Shown piece by piece: positions 8,914 through 15,761 of a stretch of DNA of 28,747 nt. The translations under genes were made by a program, and so were the position numbers. The notes beneath the pieces were generated by a model that was not told the DNA's origin, made no database searches, and saw only the letters and a program-made list of their open reading frames with translations. Each line of letters begins with the position of its first letter. Position 1 is the first letter of the stretch. The stretch is from Candidatus Latescibacterota bacterium (lineage in GTDB: Bacteria > Latescibacterota > UBA2968 > UBA8231). The stretch covers positions 38,575 to 67,321 of the forward strand of contig DPVW01000184.1 of assembly GCA_003529325.1 (NCBI GenBank), written 5' to 3'.

Positions 8914-11040
8914 GTGCGGTCCTTCCGTCTTGCCAAACGTGCCACTCTTTTTGTTGTACTCCTGTTCGGCGTGGTTGCATGCGAGCCATCGTTGCCCGAC
9001 ACCGCCACCGTGCATTCCCCCGAGTTCGAGAGTGCTTACCGACGCGGTCTCGATCTGCTCGAACGCTACCGTCTGCGGGAGGCACAGCGCGAGTTCGAGC
9101 GCTGCATTCTGTTGGCTCCCGCTGCCGCTGAAGGCTTCTGGCAACTCGGGCGGGTCGAACTGGTTCAGGGGCGCATCAACAGTGGCATCACCCGCCTGCA
9201 CCAGGCCCTCGAACTCGATCCCGCTTTAGCCGCCGCCCGCGAACTGATTCTGGAAACGTACCTGGGGCGTGGTCGCGAAGCTCTCGAGGATGGCCATTAC
9301 GAAGAGGCTCGAGAACATTTCCGCGGTGCCATCGCCACAGACTCCACCGCTTACGAGCCGCTGTATCAATCCGCCATTACCGCGATCTGGCGTGGAGAGG
9401 ATGCCGAAGCGGAGTCGTTTCTCACCCGGGCTGTGGTGTTGCACCCGGAGGTGCTCGAACTCCGTTGGCATCTTGAGGGTGCACGCACTCGGTTGGGTCT
9501 GCCACACAAGGAGGATGGATTCGTGGATCACATCGCCAAGCGTGCTCAACTTGCCGGTCGTTTTACCGAAATGGCAGCACCACTCGGTATCGACAAGATG
9601 GATGGTGGCCGCAGTTCGGCATGGGCTGACTACGACGGTGATGGTGATCTCGACCTGGCCGTAATCGGACATCCACAACTGGCCTACTATCGCAATGACG
9701 GCGATCTCTTCGTCGAAGGCACAGATGCTGCCGGACTCCGCTTGCCCGACGGAGGGATCGGGCTGCAGACGGCGGACTACGACAACGATGGGGATGCCGA
9801 TCTGTATGTCACTCGCGACGGTTGGTTTGGTGGCGGATCCAATTATCTGTTCAACAATCGGGGAGATGCGACCTTCCGCGACGTGACCACCGACGCCGGA
9901 GTCAGTGACCCAGGGTCCAGTTTCTGCGCGGCCTGGAGTGACGTCGACCAAGACGGCTGGCTCGATATCTATGTTGCCAACGGTACCGGTGCCACGGGAG
10001 ACTCGACAAATGTGCTCTACCACAACGACGGGTCAGGCAGCTTCTCCAACGTGGCTGCCACAGCCGGCGTCGACAGCCGGTCCCAGAGTCTGAGTGCCGC
10101 CTTCGGCGATCTCGACGAGGACGGTGACGCAGATCTTTACGTGTGCAACTTCACCGAGCCGAATCAACTGTTCCGCAACGATGGTGACCTAACATTCGCC
10201 GACGCCACCGCCACTGCCAGAGTCGGCGCCGAAGAGATCGATGGTTTCATCACCTTCCTGTTGGACTATAACAACGATGGTCGCCTCGACATCTTCGTTG
10301 CCAACTGGAGTCAGTACGATGTTGTGCTCGCTGATCGTGTGGCTGGGAAGACCACGAGCCCCCGAGATCGACCGATCCTCTACCACAACGACGGCGACGG
10401 CGCTTTCACCGACGTCACGGGAAAAGCTGGCCTGCTGCGCGCCCTGGGAACGATGAGTGGCGTACCGGCTGACGTCGACAACGACGGCTGGGTCGATCTC
10501 TATCTCGGCAATGGCGGCCCCGCCATGGGCCGCCGGGATCCAGACACGTTCTACCTCAACGATGGTGCAGGTGGTTTCATCGACGCCACCGAGGCGGCGG
10601 GCCTCGGACATCCCGGCAAATCGCACGGCGTCACCTTCGCAGATTACGATCGCGATGGTGATCTGGACCTCTACGTTCCTGTGGGTGGCGCCAAACCGGG
10701 CGACCAGTGGCATAATGCTTTTTACCGGAATGAGGGCTTTGGCAATCACTGGATTGCCATCGACCTGGAGGGCGTGGTCAGCAACCGGGACGGTATTGGT
10801 GCCCGCATCAAGGTGTCGGCGGGAGAACTGACACAGTACGCCGAGATCGCGTCCGGCTACAGTTTCGGCTGCTCCAACTCACTGACAGCTGAATTCGGTC
10901 TCGGACAGCACACACGGATCGACGAAGTCGAAGTCGTCTGGCCCAGTGGTGGCACGGATCGCTATCAAGCGTTGGAAGCTGATCGTTTCTACACGATCAC
11001 CGAGGGGGAGAGTATCGAATCGACGGGGCCTCTCAGATGA
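8914..11040 (+). CDS. Lipoprotein with TPR, FG-GAP/VCBS propeller and ASPIC/UnbV domain
   Basis: A 708-residue protein. The signal peptide ends in Val20-Val-Ala-Cys23, a good lipobox. Residues about 38-195 form four or five TPR units. Then come about seven FG-GAP blades with DxDxDGxxD calcium-type loops: DYDGDGDLDLAV (239-250), DYDNDGDADLYV, DVDQDGWLDIYVANG, DLDEDGDADLYV, DYNNDGRLDIFVANW, DVDNDGWVDLYLGNG and DYDRDGDLDLYV. The C-terminal 90 or so residues (DGIGARIKVSAG...AEFGLGQ...VVWPSGG) are an ASPIC/UnbV domain. TPR-FG-GAP-UnbV fusions occur in planctomycete-like genomes; their function is unknown. Here the fusion combines in one chain the two modules that are separate genes on the opposite strand. 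The start is GTG with no obvious ribosome binding site, and the stop overlaps the next ATG by 4 bases (ATGA). Confidence 0.88.
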   Translation: MRSFRLAKRATLFVVLLFGVVACEPSLPDTATVHSPEFESAYRRGLDLLERYRLREAQREFERCILLAPAAAEGFWQLGRVELVQGRINSGITRLHQALELDPALAAARELILETYLGRGREALEDGHYEEAREHFRGAIATDSTAYEPLYQSAITAIWRGEDAEAESFLTRAVVLHPEVLELRWHLEGARTRLGLPHKEDGFVDHIAKRAQLAGRFTEMAAPLGIDKMDGGRSSAWADYDGDGDLDLAVIGHPQLAYYRNDGDLFVEGTDAAGLRLPDGGIGLQTADYDNDGDADLYVTRDGWFGGGSNYLFNNRGDATFRDVTTDAGVSDPGSSFCAAWSDVDQDGWLDIYVANGTGATGDSTNVLYHNDGSGSFSNVAATAGVDSRSQSLSAAFGDLDEDGDADLYVCNFTEPNQLFRNDGDLTFADATATARVGAEEIDGFITFLLDYNNDGRLDIFVANWSQYDVVLADRVAGKTTSPRDRPILYHNDGDGAFTDVTGKAGLLRALGTMSGVPADVDNDGWVDLYLGNGGPAMGRRDPDTFYLNDGAGGFIDATEAAGLGHPGKSHGVTFADYDRDGDLDLYVPVGGAKPGDQWHNAFYRNEGFGNHWIAIDLEGVVSNRDGIGARIKVSAGELTQYAEIASGYSFGCSNSLTAEFGLGQHTRIDEVEVVWPSGGTDRYQALEADRFYTITEGESIESTGPLR

Positions 11041-12431
11041 TTGGCAAGGGGCCATTGGTTGCTCTGCTCATCGGCAGCGCCGCCTGCAGTGGTTGTGGGT
11101 CCAGTCCCGATGCAGCCGCCTGGCATCTTCGCGCCGAGAAGATCCTCGATGGCGCGCAAGGCGGTGCCCTCCGCTCGATGCCAACAGCGACGCTGTTGGC
11201 AGCCATCTATTTCGAACAACAGGCTCTGATACAGGATCGTTCGCTACTCGGCGCCACACAGAATCTGGGTGCTCTGTACACTGCTCGTGGCTCTTTTGAA
11301 CGGGCGACGGTTCTCTTCCGCGACTTGGTACAGCGTCAGCCCGACGATCCGATCGCTTATGTTGGTCTGGGTCGTGCCCTGGCATCACAAGGTCGGTTCA
11401 GCGGCGCCATGCGGGCCTTCCAGGATGCTCTTCGCCGCAACCCGGAAGCCGATCTGCGGATTGAGGTGTACAACCGGCTTGGCCATTCGTATCAGGCACT
11501 CGGTCACCTGGAACAACATCTGCTCTCCGCCGAGGCCACCTACGGCGCTTCTCTGCGAATGGACCCTGACCAGGCTGACATTCTCTACCAACTTGCCCGC
11601 GTGTTGTCTCGCCTCGAACGGCATGACGAGGCACTGTTGCTCTATCGGCGGGCTCTCGAACTGGCGTCCGACGATGTCGGGATTCGGGTCGAACTGGCAG
11701 CGGCCTACGTGCAGGCGGGACGGCGCGAAGCGGCAGAAGCCGTTCTGCGCACGGGACTGGAACTTGGAGACGCCGCCGATCTGCACTACGAACTGGGGCG
11801 CCTGGCGTATACTGCGGAGCGAACAGAAGATGCGGTCTCCTCCTTCCGCATGGCTCAGTCCATCGACTCAACATTGACCGCTGCAGCCCGATACGAAGGC
11901 CGGATCCTGACCGAACTGGGACGCAAGCAGGAGGCCCTTTCCGTGTTCGCCCGACTTCGTCATCTGTTGCCGGGCGCTGCGACGCCAAGGATCAGTGCTG
12001 GAATCGTTCTGAGTGGCATGGGTCGATTCGACGAGGCCGAGAGGGCCTTCCGCGAGGCGCTGCCCCTCGACGACACGGGGGATGCCGCTGTCAAACTCGG
12101 CGGGCTGTATATGCATATGAATCGCCTGCGCGACGCCCAGAACGTCTATGCCGAGGGAGTCAGAGAACACCCGGACAACGCCGAACTGCATGCCTCTGTC
12201 GGTGACACCTACCTGCGCCTCGGCGTCCTCGGAGCGGCGCTTCAGGCAGCGCAGACCGCAGTCGGGCTGGAACCAGAAGAGCCGGTGTGGCAGTTCCACC
12301 TGGCCAATGTCTATGAGCGTCTTGACCCCGAAGCGGCGAAGAGTGCTTGGGAGCGGTATCTCGAACTTGCGCAGGGCGATGCGGCTGAGCGGGATCGGAT
12401 GGGTATCGCCAGAGAGCGTCTCAATAGATGA
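11037..12431 (+). CDS. TPR-repeat lipoprotein
   Basis: A 464-residue protein. It has a short signal peptide with lipobox Ser14-Ala-Ala-Cys17; Cys20 is a second nearby cysteine. About ten to eleven tetratricopeptide units follow, from about residue 25 to the end, such as FERATVLFRDLVQRQPDDP and EALLLYRRALELASDD. No enzymatic domain is visible. It is predicted to be a membrane-anchored scaffold working with the FG-GAP/UnbV lipoprotein encoded just upstream, to which it is coupled by an ATGA overlap. Its 3' end overlaps the convergent 617-residue FlgD-domain gene by 11 bases, so no terminator fits between the two operons. Confidence 0.9.
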   Translation: MIGKGPLVALLIGSAACSGCGSSPDAAAWHLRAEKILDGAQGGALRSMPTATLLAAIYFEQQALIQDRSLLGATQNLGALYTARGSFERATVLFRDLVQRQPDDPIAYVGLGRALASQGRFSGAMRAFQDALRRNPEADLRIEVYNRLGHSYQALGHLEQHLLSAEATYGASLRMDPDQADILYQLARVLSRLERHDEALLLYRRALELASDDVGIRVELAAAYVQAGRREAAEAVLRTGLELGDAADLHYELGRLAYTAERTEDAVSSFRMAQSIDSTLTAAARYEGRILTELGRKQEALSVFARLRHLLPGAATPRISAGIVLSGMGRFDEAERAFREALPLDDTGDAAVKLGGLYMHMNRLRDAQNVYAEGVREHPDNAELHASVGDTYLRLGVLGAALQAAQTAVGLEPEEPVWQFHLANVYERLDPEAAKSAWERYLELAQGDAAERDRMGIARERLNR

Positions 12432-14274
12432 CGTTGACGACACCAACCCGCTCCACTTGTCCGGCGTCGGCATCGACCCGGACTCGATAGATGTAGATCC
12501 CCGGGTCGACGAGATCACCCGACGGCCGGCTGGCGTCCCAGACGCGCACGGCTCGACCACTGACCGACTGCGCCAGGCCCCGACGTACGGGTGCGCCGGA
12601 GAGTTCGAAGATCTCGACGAATACGGGTGCCTCGCGTGTCAGCTTGAACAACGAAAATGGCAAGGTCAGCACGTCGTTGACACCATCTCCGTTCGGTGTG
12701 ATTGCCCACGTAGGTGGTGTGGGTGCACCGACGATAGACGTCTGCTCGCTGTCGAGGAGGCGCACCTCCAACTCAGCACCCACGGTGAAGGGATCGGCGT
12801 CCCCCTCGGCAGCATACTGGCTGACTTCCTCGGGCTGTTCTCCGGCTGAGAAGCGACGGTCCGTGAGGCGCACCGCAAAGCGACTGGCATCGGTGAATAC
12901 ACGTGCGCGGAAGTGGACCCGCACGAAACTCCCATCGAGATATACTCGACGCCACAGGTCCAGGTGAAAGCCGCTGTCGGTGAACTCATGGGTGAAAATG
13001 ACGGGCACGTCGTCGACGAGAACGGAGTCGATGTGGATGATCTCCGCCGGCGTGTCGATGTCCATGTAGCGGAAGCCGGTGTCGGTGCGATACGGCTCTC
13101 TTACGGCGCGCATCTCGAGGGCCAGACTGAAGTCGGTCTCTACCCCTGGTTCGACGCTCCGCGGGTCGATCTCAGCCAGCAGTTTCTCGGCGATCGGTCG
13201 GGTGGCGTATTCGAAGACCAATTCGTTGATGGAGGTGCCGGGATTCAGCAGTTTGAGACGAAATTGGATGAATCGATTGGGCCCGGGTGACAGCACGGCT
13301 CCGCCGATCACGGTCTGCCAGGGACTCCATTTGGGGTTGGGCACAACAGGTCCCTGTGTCCCGGCTGAATCTTTGATCCTCTCGATTTGCTCCCAGACAT
13401 CGCGGTTCACCTGCCGGCTTATCGGACCGATATCGATGAAGTATTGCCGGGGCTCGTCATCGGGCCCGGTACGGGTCTGCAGAATCACGGAGGCGGCCTC
13501 AGGGCTCCGGCCATCGAGCAGGACGCGGCCCCAGACCGACGTGCCTGTGCCCAGGAGGGGAAACGAGACGAACAGACCTGCGGGAGAGATACCCGCAGCA
13601 AGGACCTCCAGTTCGGCCACCTCCCAGGGGAAATCTTCAGGTGTCTGCCAGCGCAGGTAGCGGACCACTCGATCGCCGGTGACCTGTCGCAGGCCAGGCC
13701 AGTCGATGACGCTGCGTTCGTTGGGAAGGGTCCGTGTCGCCCGCATCAGCGGCCCGAAGGACTGGTTGAGATACTCGAAGAAGTACCGCAGTGGCTTCGA
13801 AGGCGCCGCAATCTCGAGATCATAGGCCTGCGGAAAGAGGTCCTGATGCTGGCTGTCCAGTCGGGGGAAAATGCGGACCCTGTCGATGACGTACGTACCG
13901 CCAAGATCTACCAGGATCGGCGTATTGCGTGGCAGACCGACGTCATCGGGGTTGTAAGCGGTGCTGGCGTCTCCGTCGATCATCCAAGACAGTTCGGGAA
14001 GGAACACGCTGTCGGGTCGCACACCCCCGGTATCTGGACCCACGACGGCAATGATTCGCCCGCCGCGGGCGAGAGCCCCACTGGCAAGATTGTCCCCGGA
14101 ACGCACCGGCGGCAGGAAGATCGAATCCGGGGAGACCGAGAGGAACGCCGTCGAATCCTGTACCTCCACCCACGGCACCCCACCGGCGCCGACGACGAGA
14201 CGTTCCGTGGCGCTGAGGGCGTGAGGCCAAGCGAGGGCGACGACGAGGCCAGCGGCGAGTGGGAAACCGATCAA
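12421..14274 (-). CDS. Secreted discoidin-like / FlgD-domain protein, third family-A paralogue
   Basis: A 617-residue protein with a signal peptide (cleavage near Ala19-Leu-Ser21). Residues about 92-225 resemble a discoidin (F5/8 type C) domain: MIDGDASTAYNPDD, then PILVDLGGTYVIDRVRIFPR. Motifs shared with the 849- and 628-residue proteins follow in the same order: RTG (268-270), WSPW (316-319), FIQFRL (335-340), a LLAEIDP segment (365-371), EGDAD (490-494) and a C-terminal FlgD/CHU_C-like Ig domain from ITPNGDG (525-531) to the end, VVNVIY. Proteins with such C-termini are usually exported to the cell surface. The start is TTG, overlapping the stop of the LRR gene by 4 bases (TTGA). It is the last gene of the six-gene operon and overlaps the convergent TPR gene. 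A carbohydrate-binding surface subunit is plausible from the discoidin-like part, not proven. Confidence 0.78.
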   Translation of the reverse strand: MIGFPLAAGLVVALAWPHALSATERLVVGAGGVPWVEVQDSTAFLSVSPDSIFLPPVRSGDNLASGALARGGRIIAVVGPDTGGVRPDSVFLPELSWMIDGDASTAYNPDDVGLPRNTPILVDLGGTYVIDRVRIFPRLDSQHQDLFPQAYDLEIAAPSKPLRYFFEYLNQSFGPLMRATRTLPNERSVIDWPGLRQVTGDRVVRYLRWQTPEDFPWEVAELEVLAAGISPAGLFVSFPLLGTGTSVWGRVLLDGRSPEAASVILQTRTGPDDEPRQYFIDIGPISRQVNRDVWEQIERIKDSAGTQGPVVPNPKWSPWQTVIGGAVLSPGPNRFIQFRLKLLNPGTSINELVFEYATRPIAEKLLAEIDPRSVEPGVETDFSLALEMRAVREPYRTDTGFRYMDIDTPAEIIHIDSVLVDDVPVIFTHEFTDSGFHLDLWRRVYLDGSFVRVHFRARVFTDASRFAVRLTDRRFSAGEQPEEVSQYAAEGDADPFTVGAELEVRLLDSEQTSIVGAPTPPTWAITPNGDGVNDVLTLPFSLFKLTREAPVFVEIFELSGAPVRRGLAQSVSGRAVRVWDASRPSGDLVDPGIYIYRVRVDADAGQVERVGVVNVIY

Positions 14275-15761
14275 AACTGCACCACGATGCCCAACTCCGC
14301 GAGGGCGGGAATCTGTTCCTCAATCGCCTCTTCGCTCAGGGGGTTGTTCCTCATCAGCGCGGTACGTAGCCCGGTTAGCCCAAATAGCGGTGCCAGATCG
14401 GTCACCAGGTTTTCCGAGAGACGAAGACGGGTGAGGCCCGTCAAGCCTGCCAGCGGCGTCAGGTCGGTGACCTGATTCTTTTCGGCATACAACCTGTACA
14501 GTTGGCTGAGGCCGATCAGTGGTTGCAGACTCGATACCTGGTTGTCGGTGAAGTCCAGCTCTTCGAGCCCTCTCATGGCCGACAGTGGCAGCAGGCTGGA
14601 GACGTGGTTCTGTGAGAACCGCAGGACTCGCAGCTCCCGCAAGGATCTGATCGGGAACAGGTTCTCGATCTCGTTGTGCGTCACCAGCAGCGTCTGGAGT
14701 CGGAACAGTGGGCGCAGCGGCAGCAGGTTGGTGACGAGGTTGTTGGTGATGTTGAGCTCCTGCAGAAAGATCATGCCTGACAGGGGCGCCAGATCGGTGA
14801 TCTGGTTGTTCGCCAGGCTCAGCAGCTGCAGCCGGCGCAGATTTCGCAAGGCAGCGACGCTGGTGATGGCCCGGCTGATGATGGACAGACTTCGCAGTCG
14901 ATCGAGACCCGAGATCGGCGCCAGACTGATGGGGACTGCATTGGTTGGGGTACCGGTGATCGTCAAGCTTTCGAGGTTCTCCAGGTCCTCCAGACCCGCG
15001 AGGTCGCGCACCGAACTGGCGAGACGCAACGTTGTCACTCGCCGCAACAGGTCGGGTGTCAGGTCCCCGGGGTGGTTGTCGAGGGCCCTGCGCACCGTGT
15101 CCTCCAGCCGCGAATCTGCGAAAGTGATTGTCGGCACGTGATAGGTGACGACGGCGCCGCCGGCGCTCAGTCTCTGCAATTGACCGGGGTCGAAGAGCGG
15201 GTTGCCGGACAGTTCCACACTTTCGAGGGAGGGCAGATTCAGGATCGGGTCGAGGCGGCGAACGAGGTTGTCGTCGAGGGTCAGCACCTGCAGTTGCCGC
15301 ATCCCTGCCAACGGCGTGAGATCGACGATTCGATTCTTGTCCAGGTTCAGATGTGTGAGGCCCGCCAGCAATGACAGGGGCGTCACACCGGTGAGACCAT
15401 TGCCCGCCAGGTCGAGAATGCGCAGGTCTGCAAGACCCGTAAGGGGTGTCAGATCGTCGATCTGGTTGCGCGCCAGGTGCAACTGCCGCAAGCCGGTGAG
15501 TCGTTCCAGCCCTGCCAGCGAGCTGATGTGAAGGCCCACGGCGTGCAGCTTGGTAAGAGCGACCAGTTCTTCGGTCATGAGCTCGCCCTGCGGTCGGTCG
15601 AGGGCGGTACGCACGGCCGTCTCCAGTACCGGGTCCATGAAGACAGAGTGTTCGAGGGGATCCGCCGTCGCTGGCACATCGATGACGCCTACATCGTGGG
15701 AGCACGCCGAAATCGACAATCCCAACAGCAGGCCCGCCAAGCTCTGACGCCCAACCCTCAC
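14271..15761 (-). CDS. Leucine-rich repeat lipoprotein, internalin-like, with two capping units
   Basis: A 496-residue protein. The signal peptide ends in Ser16-Ile-Ser-Ala-Cys20, a lipobox. Two helical caps of the kind found before bacterial 22-residue LRR solenoids are present: MDPVLETAVRTALDRPQGEL (42-61) and a second from FADSRLEDTVRRALDNHPGD (214-233). Each precedes a solenoid of short LRRs (LxxLxLxxNxIxDLTPLxGL): about five repeats in the first, ten to eleven in the second. LRR proteins of this type bind ligands or partner proteins. It is the only non-A, non-B member of the surface operon. The start is GTG overlapping the upstream stop by 4 bases (GTGA), and its own stop overlaps the next TTG start. 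It ends in Phe (VVQF), like the family-A proteins. A lipoprotein adhesin or scaffold for the neighbouring surface proteins is the simplest reading (inference). Confidence 0.9.
   Translation of the reverse strand: MRVGRQSLAGLLLGLSISACSHDVGVIDVPATADPLEHSVFMDPVLETAVRTALDRPQGELMTEELVALTKLHAVGLHISSLAGLERLTGLRQLHLARNQIDDLTPLTGLADLRILDLAGNGLTGVTPLSLLAGLTHLNLDKNRIVDLTPLAGMRQLQVLTLDDNLVRRLDPILNLPSLESVELSGNPLFDPGQLQRLSAGGAVVTYHVPTITFADSRLEDTVRRALDNHPGDLTPDLLRRVTTLRLASSVRDLAGLEDLENLESLTITGTPTNAVPISLAPISGLDRLRSLSIISRAITSVAALRNLRRLQLLSLANNQITDLAPLSGMIFLQELNITNNLVTNLLPLRPLFRLQTLLVTHNEIENLFPIRSLRELRVLRFSQNHVSSLLPLSAMRGLEELDFTDNQVSSLQPLIGLSQLYRLYAEKNQVTDLTPLAGLTGLTRLRLSENLVTDLAPLFGLTGLRTALMRNNPLSEEAIEEQIPALAELGIVVQF

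Noticed and set aside
14300..15500. Regular 66-base periodicity as a DNA repeat array
   Set aside because: It is the coding periodicity of 22-residue leucine-rich repeats; the copies differ throughout at DNA level.
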